Positions 30,301 to 40,331 of a stretch of 64,000 nt of DNA are shown one piece after another. The DNA comes from Dipetalonema caudispina. Taxonomy: Eukaryota; Nematoda; Chromadorea; Rhabditida; Onchocercidae. Location: NCBI GenBank assembly GCA_013365325.1, contig JABVXV010000289.1, positions 1 through 64,000 on the forward strand. The letters are read 5' to 3'. Position numbers and translations under genes: made by a program. A model generated the notes under the pieces. That model was given only the letters and a program-made list of their open reading frames with translations, made no database searches and was not told where the DNA came from. How positions within the stretch are numbered: position 1 is the first letter of the stretch; each line of letters starts with the position of its first letter.

Positions 30301-33300
30301 TAACAGATCCATCAGCTGTCCTTAATACTGTATGATTTGAGCCAGCAGCAATTTGAACTACTTGTACATTACCTGGCAGATTTACCTAAAAACATTTCAG
30401 ATCTTTTCACAATCAACCAACATTTGTTATGCATAAAGCAAAATAAATCTGTCAAATGCAAAAGGGAAATTTTTTTTCAAACTTACCGGAGAGAATGAAT
30501 GGATGGATAAATATACATTTGATATTTGAATAAATTTATTTAAGGGAATGAAGATCAATTTCTCCACTCAACCTCACTTGAACAATTACATTTAAATCGT
30601 CAGGACACTTCAAACTGAGAAGAAAGTAACCTTGTGCGGACCAGCACACTTCTTTACATGACCAATACCCAACTGTCCGTGACAGTTTGAACCAAAAGTG
30701 AAGACCTGCCGATCAGCAGCTAATACAACAGTGTGATAATTGCCACAACATACGGATGAAACCTGAATTTATAAAAGTTTGCATTTGAAAACTGATGTAA
30801 ACCGATTTCTCAGTTACGTCGAAATAACTGGGAGTGATTAATTCTGAGTATGAAACTTGAAATACATTGAAATTTGAATTCAATTAAAAAATTCATCTCA
30901 ACTTTCGAGTCTGTATTCATTATGTGAGAGGACAGATGAATAGTAAATTAAATTGCTTACCTTGATATCGGGACTATCTCTCTGAAGAATCAGACGAGAG
31001 GGTGGAAGTGCTGTTCTTGGCGGTGTTGCTCGCATATCTCGATCGAAAGCATCAATCGCAAATTCACCGCACGCACGACATAAGCCACACCTATATAGGA
31101 CTAATTTTAACCGACTTTTTAAGGCTATTTCATTCATAAACGTGCATCGTTGTTTTTTTCTTTTCAGGATGATGGGAGAAATACCACAGAAATGATAGTT
31201 CAAAAAGCCAAAGTCCTACAACAAAAGTCACTATTCACGTTAAGAGAAATTGATCAAAGGGAGGATAGAGGATAAATAATCACTATTAAATAATTACCAA
31301 TTGAAATCCAAGTATTTAATTAATATCTATGAAACACATGTCTAGATTAGGTGAATGATTATGCGGCTTAGATCGTGAACCACTTTTTGCAAGGTTGGTG
31401 TTAACATAATTGCTAACAATAGGAAATATATTAATTCAATATTTGAGCAGTTTAAATACTTCAATATTTCAAGAAATAAAGCTCTCAAGAGAAGTACAAG
31501 ACAAAAAAACCTCAAGCAACACGTTTCGCCTTCTCCGCATGTACATGGCGTTCCTTTCACATCACGTTCAGTTCTTATCGGTGCGCATCTAAACAACTTT
31601 TTTCAAAAAATTTCAGAAAAATTGTTCAAAGAGATAGGAAAAATATTTTAAAGTTGTCAAAATTGTAACATAATCACTAAATTACCGGTTTCCACGTGCC
31701 GAACATTTGCCACATTTCAAACAGATAGAAGCAAAATCTTTCACCCAAAGATGTTCGTTCGGAAGACAGTAAGAATTCTGTTCTACTTCTTCGGCCTTTG
31801 GATTTTTAGACAGTTCACCTTCGTCTACTCCAGTAGCAACTTCTGGATGCATGTAAGTACTTGAAGACTAAAAAATTATTATCATGATCTTTATTTCGCT
31901 TAAACTGTCATTTAATCAATTAATCCAAAACCAAGAATCTTGCTTTCCTCGTTAATATCTCATCAGATTTCATATCACGGTGTAAGTTTACATATATAAT
32001 CTCAGATTAGTGCATGCCTTGACTTTTACGTTTCCCGGCTTGATAATAGTAATTACTTTTATGATGATAGCGTTAAGATTTGTTACTTTTTCTGAACTCT
32101 ATCAATTCAAGAATATACCTCGGTTCTACCGCACTGATTGAGATTATTCAAGCCCCATGTATAGAGATGGCCATGACGTGTTATTGCAACAGCATGGGTT
32201 TTGCCAAGAGCTATCGACGCCAAATGAACATTTTCCAACCCATAAATATGTCCAGTTTCCGGATGACATTGCATTGTATGCCGACCACAAACATATGCCT
32301 TCCCATTATCAACTACGTATGCTATGCATCCGGTTGATACCGCCACTGACAAGCAACGCCGTCTGAATCCAGAAAATTTTGCACATGATCAAACAACATC
32401 AAGTTTTCTATACAATGGATAGTGAAAGTTTATGTGAAAAGAAATGCTTAAAGAAAGTGAAGCTTATCACACTAACAGCTTATCACAAACAAGATTATTA
32501 GTAAGTCAAATTGATTCATTATCACTAGAGAATTATTATTCAGAAGCTGAGTAAACGGACCTCGGAAAATATCTTTTACCTGTTCAAATTTTGAAATTTC
32601 CTCAATTTAACAGCCGCTGAGCCGGCTTCCTGTTTTTGAAAACGACCAGCAGTTGGACTACCTTGACGTACCGCATCAGGCCCTACACCAGCGATCCATA
32701 AGTGTCCAGAACCAGAACGTAATACAATTGTTTCCGTATCAAAACCAACCGCTATTGAAACTATTGATTCTGGCAAAACTAGCTTCATCCAATTGCACCC
32801 AGCATTCTGGAATGTCAAACATTGTAAAGACAAAAATTTTTTTCGAATCCATTACAGAATTCAAAAATTCAAACAGAAGAAAGAAAAAACATAAGATTAT
32901 CGAACTCTCGAACAAAATAACCAAGTTTTTCTGAATAATTGGACAAAATTCATGGAATCTACATCATATATACCTGTAAACCCAAACGAGTACCATCACC
33001 AGCGTAATAAACCTTCCCGTTTCTTGCTAACAGTAATGCCATATCTCGATTCATTTGTAAATCCGATGCTTGTGCTAAAAAGGAAGACTTTCTAGATCAA
33101 TCAGTCAACAATGACAAATCCACAGTAGAATTATTATAATGATTAAAAATCCCTTTCGCTCACTTCATCTGCTTCTAAGTTTTCCTTCTCACTTTTATTT
33201 TTATTGCTTTCTCGAGCATTCTTGGTGCTCACTATTCTACTCCATATTTACTTCATTTTTCCTATGTTTCATCACTGACACATCCACAAGTCGTCATTTT

Positions 33301-36300
33301 GAAAGTCTGTGTCAGAATCATTTAAAAGTAAGACGTTTGATTATATGGATGAACCTTGTAAAGATCTGGGAAGGGTTAGAGGTAATTCATGTGGTATTGG
33401 ATATGTTTCACCGACAGCGATATAATTTAATTCAGCAAGGCGGAATTTTTGATTCTGTCGAAGGTCCTGAACTGGAGTGAACGAATCATCCAGTGGAGTA
33501 ACCTAGAAATGAAATTAAGTTCTATTACTATGTTCTTTCGAATTTTTCGAAAGTAAAGTGACTTTAAATCAAAAATCAAAATCGATTTTTGAAATTTACC
33601 GCTAATGTCCACTGTTCGTCCACAATGGCCTGATAGAAAGTTGTGCCATCGGTGAAAATGGTACCTGAATTGTTGGAGTTATCGTAAGAATAAAAATCAG
33701 ACAAAGTGTGGATTAAAAGATGAGTAAAGAGAGAGTAAATTCAAAATATATATTTCGTCATCCCTCTGATATTAACAAATCAAATTGGAAGCCCTCTGAT
33801 GCAGCTCTCTGCTCCACAATTAGATTAGCTCATAAACGAAAGCAATAACTAAACTAGCTCTGCTTAACAGTATTATATTCTGAATTTTAGAAAGAACGAT
33901 TAGGTTTTATCAGAAGAATAAGACCTCTATCTTATCCTGTTTGAGAAAACTTGATAGAACTTTTCTGAAATTTAAAAATAAAACAAGATTTTACTAGTGT
34001 TACCTGAACTAACACTAGTATGCAGCATAATTTCTCCGATTTCACGGAGAGTATCAATATCAATAACCCACATACGGGATGACTGACGCCTCCGGAGATA
34101 TAAAGCACCACTGCATACTGCTAACCAAGAACCCTTGCTGAAAAATCAAAATTTTTTTACTTCCAAACAATTTTTATGCAATACTTAAACGAAGAGAAAC
34201 ATAGAACAACGAAGTGGAATTTAAATTTACTGAATATTATTTACTTATAATCCTGTATGGCTCTACCTGAATCTGATCTGAAAACTAATCTTAACAGATA
34301 TACCGACAGCTCATAAGAATGACCTCCAAAAACTGGTGCAAACCTTATTGTTGAAATATTTTTCCTTGCAAAAATTTTGAAGCGCTGGGGCGCTAAATTA
34401 GGAGGGAAAAAGTTTTTCACGAAATAAAAAAAAACTTACTTTGCTTTCAAATTAAAATTGGAAGCATACAATTTGCCTTCGATAGTTTCCGCCAGACCTG
34501 TGCCATATTTGAATAAGCCGTAACATGCAAGAACATATACATATTCTCCTTCAAAAAACTAACTTTATTTTATTAAAAATTTGAAAGGAATTCAAAAATT
34601 ACGGGTTTATTGTGTCTGAGAACTTGTATGATGAAATTTTATAAACCCTAAACATGAAATATCTATTGGACCTTTGCAAGCAACTTGAAGGTACTACTTA
34701 GCATAAATAATTATTATATTGTCGACATTATAACAATTGTACATTCGTATGATCTAAGAGGAGATAGAACTTACTCATTTACTTTATTTATACCACTGAC
34801 TAACTGAAAAGTATGGATCCCTAATGAAAAATAGAAAAAATAATGATTTCATTACTCATTATTCAACTTTCTCTACAGATCAGTGATTGGACAAGTTATA
34901 AGCAAAAGAACGTCATAGAGAAATGTGAATTTGAAAATCTTATGCTGTCAGCTCATGCAGTGATTAAATCTTATGCTGTCAGCATTCTACTTGAACAAAA
35001 TTCGATTGTAGCCATACCGTCAGAGGCAATTGCTCCAGTAAGTCGACGATCATCTGGAGTATCCGGAAGGACATTATCCGGTATTCGCACATCAAAAGAT
35101 GATAACACGGCATGTTCCGTCAAACAATGAGACCACCAATCACCAGTGCTGAAATGATTTCGCAAACTTTATACGGATAGTAAAAAGACCATCTTAATCT
35201 CGCGGTAATGGATTAATGTCCTTCCAATCTCAATTTATTATTGTCTTCACTTTGCACTAATTAAAAAGCAGAAAAGTTTTGAATATCGAAATCAATTGCA
35301 TAAAATCTTCAATATTTACCATCCTGGCTCATTACTGTCCCGAAGCAGAACGCGTCGCACCAAGTTTGCTAGTTTCTGATAATTTTCAGGTACCTCAACT
35401 AATATAGTTGCATTAGTTGATAAGTTATTTAGCTTATCACATAATAGAGTGGCTACTGATGAAAGAATAAATTCTGGAGCACCATAAGCAATTGCTAAAG
35501 CTATCATACACGACATTGCTTTCGACGACACTTCGACACCGCCTGAAACGTGGCTCAAATTTTATACAAATCTTTCAAAATTGAAATGAAATTGAAAAGA
35601 AATTTCAATCTCTCGGAAATTGCAAAGATGAGTGAAGTCCAAAAGACATATTTGGAATAATGCAGTTAGAAATCACTCGGTTTTACCGTGATGAAATCAC
35701 TAATTTGATGCTAAAATTAAAATAATTCGAGAAAAGTATTTCTAAAATGGGGAAAGAAAAAAGACCAAGAAACAAAAAAGAGGATGATTACTTAAATACA
35801 GATGTACATTAGTACATAAATGAGTGGATGGATGGCAATAAAAATTAGAAGCTTTATATAAAGTGCTTTTTGCAAAAATCTTCAGGGCATTAAAGTTCAA
35901 GTTTCATCAAAATTGTCAAAAATTTCAACTTTTAGCAAACCTTCCATTCTTAATTGATACAGCATATTAAACATGCTCTGTACTGAAGCATAAGTTTCAC
36001 TGGCTAAAGCATCGGTTGGGATATGTTCCAGTAAACGAAGCAAAGAGGTAAGGGCTTCGGCACAAAGCTCTGATTCACGCTTATTTAGTTCGTACAGTAC
36101 CGAAAACATGCATTTCAATCCCATTAGTACTATTTCATTACCACCGCCTGGAACCTGAAATACCAAAAAAAAAAAAAAAATTCCGCAAATAATTCGTAAT
36201 CTTTTTTTCCAAACAACCTACTACTATTTCATTCCCACTTATGACCTTAACCTACATATAGAACACTATTCTTATCGTAACCAAAAGTAAAAAGTGAAAA

Positions 36301-37896
36301 ATATCACTTCCATCTCATTTATTTCTACTATCATTTTCGTTTTTAATTTTTCGTCCTTATGACTGCGCTTTCTCGTTATTCTAACGGAAAAATGGAACGA
36401 ACAAATTAAAAAATCTCCGATTCACCAAATGAATATAATACTATTGAACTTCCTGTCAAACCTAATGAAAAATAAGACTGAAAATGTAACAATTTAGTAA
36501 GAATTAAAAAGAAATGAAATTAATGACGCATTCAGTTAATGAAGCGTAAAATAATGCGGCTGGATGACCGTCAAAGCTTATTTTCAAAACTACATGTTAT
36601 GCTTAATAAAAAGCCTGGAAGTATAAAAATTTTAAAATAAGCAGTGAAGAACTAATTGGATTAATTCAAAAAATTTTTCAATTTTGTCGAAAAATCTCAA
36701 ATAAGAACTAACAGTTCAAAAAAACATCAATTTCTGCATTTTTGACATTTCTATGAAATTCCATACACCCCATTAATCTACTAACCTGTCCTTACATGAA
36801 TTGTATTAGTGTGATAGTGTTCATAAGCTAACTACCGAATAACACTTATCTCGAAAAAAAGTTTGGAGGTAAAACAAGAACGGATCAGGTTACTTTTCGA
36901 ATAAATTTCTATAATTTTTTTGATCGAATTATATTCCCAAGGATGACTGGCTAAAGTTTGCTCATTGGTTAAAAAGCGAAATGATAACTGGTTGAAAGCC
37001 GTATGCTTCTCTATAAGATTTCGACATATAGATTAAATTGAATAAGTACTTCATTTCGATGAGATAAGTACGTTTTTATAATCATAGATCACATGACTTT
37101 TTCAAAGAGTGTACGTTTACTTTTTCTAACGTTTCATCCTTGCATTCGACTTCCATAACAGGTTGAGAATCGATTCTGTTTCCACCAAATGACGAAAGAG
37201 TTACTTTCAAAAGTGGAGCATATCTAAAAATGAAGTTCAAAAACACAATTTAATAACACAACAGAAGTCTTCCGACCATTGCTACTTCGAAAACTGAGTA
37301 ATAAAAGCTTACAACCAGACTGTAACATTTCGTTCTAAATATACAAATCAAAAATCCCAGGATGTCTACAAAAATCTTTGCTCATTAGATTGATAGCTGG
37401 ATAAAAGTAGAAATTTTCTATCAAAAATTAACCTCAAAATAATAGCTCTGGCAATAGCAACAACTCCAAAAGTTGACGGAGTTGCAAGGATCTCTAAGTA
37501 AGGTGTCAAATCCAGTGAAGCTGCTTGGAATCCATGATCTGTTCCATCGGTACCTCGCCTTTCCTCGCCCACAATCATTACTCGAAAACGATCACCTTCC
37601 CATCCTGCTTCTGCTGAAATGCCGCAATTAGTACTATCAAGCTTTGTGGTGAATAATATTTCATAGAAAAAAAACCTTTTTCTTCCCTTGATATATATAT
37701 CTTAGTTTCTGCAACTTCTAATTTTATAATCCTTATTTATGGTTACTTACTATCGAAATCCGCAGATGCACATATAGATCGTCGACGAACAGTTGGAAAG
37801 CGCAGAATGTGACCACGCTGTGGAAGTCTGGCGCAATATTTCAACAGTTGAGCATATTGACATGATGTTACCTTGGGATGCACGAAATCTACAACT
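5497..37896 (-). CDS. rpm-1: RPM-1 / MYCBP2 (PHR family) giant E3 ubiquitin ligase, 78 visible exons, start missing
   Basis: PHR-family RING ligase. In C. elegans it acts at presynaptic terminals with FSN-1, limits DLK-1 MAPK signalling and controls synapse formation and axon termination. I traced 78 exons with matching phases, about 12,080 coding bases and 4,025 residues, near family size. From the 3' end the first exons are 5497-5704, 5854-5999, 6254-6359, 6759-6889, 7183-7370, 7616-7757, 8059-8132, 8457-8553, 8997-9090, 9231-9370 and 9792-10092; the most 5' are 35941-36154, 37121-37223, 37433-37613 and 37751-37896. The C-terminus ends CRNISTF before TGA at 5497-5499. Domains in order: helical N-terminus (1-330), RCC1-like (about 490-950), PHR1 (1090-1290), PHR2 (1520-1735), filamin-like (2075-2215), SH3-like (2245-2430), DOC (3110-3245), B-box-like (3585-3630), RING (3767-3829), tandem-cysteine end (3873-4025). 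No in-frame Met precedes residue 60, so at least one upstream exon is missing. Confidence 0.96.
7183..7370 (-). other. rpm-1: RING-H2 finger of RPM-1
   Basis: The exon encodes [38 protein letters not shown] and MQCPLCKKQ. All zinc ligands are present: the CVIC pair, Cys of APCIQ, CEH and FHYRC, and the final CPLC pair. It recruits the ubiquitin-charged E2. The preceding exon (7616-7757) holds another Cys/His cluster, [18 protein letters not shown]. Confidence 0.98.
9231..9370 (-). other. rpm-1: B-box-like zinc-binding segment of RPM-1
   Basis: The exon reads [20 protein letters not shown] then [16 protein letters not shown], giving a C-x2-H-x7-C-x6-C-x2-C-x4-C-x2-C-x4-H style cluster. MYCBP2 has a B-box-like cluster at the same place. 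Confidence 0.88.
12324..13190 (-). other. rpm-1: DOC (APC10-like) domain of RPM-1
   Basis: Exons 13063-13190, 12651-12830 and 12324-12416 encode [38 protein letters not shown] and [11 protein letters not shown] ending LRIRQ. This is the DOC/APC10 beta-sandwich found before the RING region in PHR ligases. Context and sequence agree well with MYCBP2. Confidence 0.93.
16538..16883 (-). other. rpm-1: Zinc cluster with HPGCG-GGQGYN motif in RPM-1
   Basis: Exons 16687-16883 and 16538-16601 encode [40 protein letters not shown] and [11 protein letters not shown]. The CxxC pairs and His residues match the MYCBP2 segment of the same order and spacing, consistent with a structural metal site. Confidence 0.9.
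17416..17560 (-). other. rpm-1: Conserved F-box-partner binding segment of RPM-1
   Basis: The exon encodes [20 protein letters not shown] followed by [14 protein letters not shown], one of the best conserved helices in PHR proteins. In the family the region around it is implicated in binding the F-box partner (FSN-1 in C. elegans, FBXO45 in vertebrates). The exact partner boundary is not visible from sequence. Confidence 0.75.
18089..19307 (-). other. rpm-1: SH3-like tandem segment of RPM-1
   Basis: Exon 19100-19307 reads [16 protein letters not shown], then [14 protein letters not shown], the SH3b-like pattern of MYCBP2. Exons 18575-18751 and 18089-18271 continue with a second copy containing [13 protein letters not shown]. 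The exon ending at 18089 uses a GC splice donor. Confidence 0.88.
19727..20551 (-). other. rpm-1: Filamin/ABP280-like domain of RPM-1
   Basis: Exons 20381-20551, 20031-20188 and 19727-19820 give [40 protein letters not shown] and [16 protein letters not shown]. These match in order the filamin-type Ig repeat of MYCBP2. Confidence 0.92.
23744..25037 (-). other. rpm-1: PHR domain 2 of RPM-1
   Basis: Exons 24916-25037, 24346-24496, 24011-24209 and 23744-23910 encode the second PHR sandwich: [47 protein letters not shown] and [16 protein letters not shown]. The final string parallels the end of PHR1, supporting the paired-domain reading. The phase-2 junction at 24916/24496 joins PNR to FRH, as expected for the family. 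Confidence 0.94.
27237..28525 (-). other. rpm-1: PHR domain 1 of RPM-1
   Basis: Exons 28305-28525, 27856-28029 and 27237-27437 encode the first PHR beta-sandwich. Diagnostic strings are [37 protein letters not shown] and [17 protein letters not shown], each with a near-identical counterpart in MYCBP2. The PHR fold is shared with BTBD1-type proteins. Confidence 0.96.
30035..33074 (-). other. rpm-1: RCC1-like (RHD) repeat domain of RPM-1
   Basis: Exons between 33074 and 30035 carry successive RCC1-type blades: [15 protein letters not shown] (32974-33074), [18 protein letters not shown] (32119-32362), [17 protein letters not shown] (30631-30762) and [17 protein letters not shown] (30264-30385). 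The last exon contains [15 protein letters not shown], closely matching the end of this domain in MYCBP2. In PHR proteins this domain is proposed to bind partners; exchange-factor activity is not shown here. Confidence 0.95.
30961..31867 (-). other. rpm-1: Cys-rich insert inside the RCC1-like domain
   Basis: Three exons (31686-31867, 31511-31588, 30961-31090) interrupt the RCC1 blades with a dense cysteine series: [18 protein letters not shown] and [10 protein letters not shown]. Human MYCBP2 has a Cys-rich insert at the same place between the blade ending NNLNQCGR and the next blade. Metal binding is likely but not demonstrated. Confidence 0.88.
35320..37613 (-). other. rpm-1: RPM-1 N-terminal helical region (about residues 50-290)
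   Basis: Exons 35320-35542, 35941-36154, 37121-37223 and 37433-37613 encode Leu/Ala-rich amphipathic helices, for example [15 protein letters not shown] and [18 protein letters not shown]. They line up by order and spacing with the helical region before the RCC1 domain of human MYCBP2. The sequence is diverged, so the match rests on position plus scattered hydrophobic residues. Confidence 0.7.
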
Positions 37897-38260
37897 CTTA
37901 TTCATGGAAAGATGTTTAATTATTACTTTCAAATTGTTTTCTTAACATGACATTTGCAATATTTTTTTTTTCCTAATTAAAACGTTTTTTACAAGTTATG
38001 CAAAAAATTATAAAGTCTTCACGTATTTTGATACTTCAATGAAGTACTTGAAAGAATGCTAGAAATGTTATGAAAATTTGTTAAACGTTAATGCCCGAGA
38101 ATTCTCATAATATGGCATGATTAAAATGAACAAATAAATGAATGAATAAATAGTGATAATGACAAAACAATAATAAAAAAATAATCTAAAATAATGATAA
38201 TTTCAAAAAAAAGAAATATTACTATTTTCTTTTAACGGATATAATGAAATATTTGCTGAC

Positions 38261-38313
38261 GTAGTGCTCGTATGTGATTCGCCAAGATCAAAATTTCTCA
38301 AAAAGTATGACAT
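38261..38313 (-). other. Candidate 5' exon of rpm-1 (option A)
   Basis: A short open segment starts with ATG at 38313-38311 and encodes MSYFLRNFDLGESHTST up to a GTCAGC donor, phase 2. It would fit exon 37751-37896 if that begins after ATAAG at 37897. Both splice sites are poor matches to the local consensus. A rival candidate lies at 40466-40492 (MLQRSFHSK, donor GTAGAA, phase 0). Confidence 0.2.
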
Positions 38314-39203
38314 TTTCACGTCGTTGTTACCAATCGTCTGTTTATATTTTATCAGAATACATAATTAGTAACATTACATTATTAATTAATGAGATTCTTT
38401 CATTCATTTCTTTCAAATATCACCGAAATTTATCATCCTGAAGTGAAAAAAGAAACAAATTTAAAGTTATAAATTGAAACAATATAAAGCAAACAATAAT
38501 AACGATTTGTCTTTTTTCATCGTCAAATTACTGATTTAATTATCAATCTCAACTATCATTTCTCAATTCTAACACTTTGCTTCTTGCTAACATTCCAATT
38601 TTCCCTCTATTACAATTCAATAATTTAAAATAATGCCAATATATATATATATTGCTAACATAAATCAGAAAATATTAAATTATTTTAAAAAAGAAAATGA
38701 AAAAAGATGAAGGAAATTTATTAGTTAGCCATATTAGAAAGAGCTGTGAATTAGTCCATTTCGTGAAATATAATTAATACTGATAATATTTCAAAATTAT
38801 TACAAAGAACAAGGATAAATTTGCAGGAGAAATATGACAGGCCAAGAGCAATTTAAAAGATAAATTGAAAATGGGAGGTCATAAATATCATTTTATTTTA
38901 ATGGATTGTTTTAATGTACTTCATTTTACTCCTCATTCATAAAAATTTTATGTATGTATTAAAAGCTATTATATTTCCTAATTTAGATCAATTCATAGTT
39001 TATGAAAAATTTTCATAAATGATCTTGGCAATATTGGTTAGATTTTCTTCGATTCAATTTAGAAGCTAATATAGTTTAATACTATTTGGAAATAAACCTG
39101 TATATCATATAACACATTTCATAAATGTGATAAAGTATAAGTGATACATCAAAGGTTATAGAATTAAAAGTAATACATCAATGATTTTTATTAATAACGA
39201 TTA

Positions 39204-39266
39204 AAAAAAAAAAAAAAAAAAAAATTGGCAGTATTTTGACAATTGAAAGATTTTGCAAATGCGGTA

Positions 39267-39297
<31 letters not shown>
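39204..39297. repeat. Poly(A) and poly(T) tracts in inverted orientation
   Basis: A run of about 20 A ends near 39224 and a run of about 25 T begins near 39271, separated by about 47 bases. They could pair as an intrastrand hairpin. Both may also be length-variable. Confidence 0.9.
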
Positions 39298-39851
39298 GGA
39301 GTAAGGATAAGAAGAAGATTTAAAAATTGTATAATATTCTACAAGATAATAATTGTGATATGAAATTACGGAATATAAATTTGAAGTAGAATTTTCTTTC
39401 ATATTTCATTGAAATTTAAACATACATTTTCAACTATTTTATCATATATTTGAAAAGAAAAATTACAATAATAAGAACAAAAATTTTTTCACTTATCCTC
39501 ACTTAATCAAAATTAAATTAAAAAATGGGATAATGAATTATTGTATTATATAAATCAAAATAAACCTATTTTATTTATTTAGTCATTTGTATAATCAATC
39601 ATAAGTTATAGAGTTTTTATCAGATCACTGATCTAGTTGTGTTATCTTCTGCAAATAAAAGTATTATGTTTGATGCAACAATACAATACATTTATATAAA
39701 AATTGATGAAAAAAAAAAGAAAGAAAGAAACATTTTATCCATTTCCTTACTTTATTTTACATATTATATTATAATATTTTCAATTAAAAAAAAAAATATA
39801 AATCGAAATGTTCTATAAAATAATACATGTGTCTGTCTAATCGTTCCATCT

Positions 39852-39974
39852 GTATGTATGTATGTATTTGTCTATATATGTGCTCATTAATCTAAATGTG
39901 TATGTATGTCTGTATGTGTGTATGTATGTATGTATGTGTGTATGTTGTATATGTATGTATGTATGTATGTATGC
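39852..39974. repeat. (TATG)n imperfect microsatellite
   Basis: Repeated TATG/TGTA units with a non-repeat interruption around 39867-39896. This is the complement of the unit in the array at 40225-40331. Confidence 0.95.
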
Positions 39975-40224
39975 CTTTATCTTTGAATTTCGAATGAAAA
40001 TTGAAAAAAAAAAAAGAAAAGAAAGAAAAAACCATTTTCTCAATCTTTAATAAATTAATCGATTGTATTGTTGTATGAAATAATAAATAAAATAAAAAAT
40101 TTAAAAGAAAAAAGAAACGTTACGTTTTTTTTTTTCTTTATTTACAAATCAGAATAGAAAAAAAAAAAAAAAAAAAAAAAATTATCGATATATTTTCATT
40201 AGGGAATGAAAATTATAAAAAGGA

Positions 40225-40331
40225 TATACACACATACATGCATGCATACATACATGCATGCATACATGCATACATGCATACATGCATACACACACACATA
40301 CACATGGACACACATGGACAATACATACATG
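40225..40331. repeat. (CATA/CATG)n imperfect microsatellite
   Basis: Alternating ACATACATGCATGC units, then a CA-rich stretch near 40290-40320. It is complementary in unit to the array at 39852-39974. Confidence 0.95.

Noticed and set aside
37750..37932. Minus-strand open frame starting with Met in the 37.8 kb rpm-1 exon
   Set aside because: Wrong frame: the frame reading [16 protein letters not shown] joins in phase to exon 37433-37613; this one stops at the donor site.
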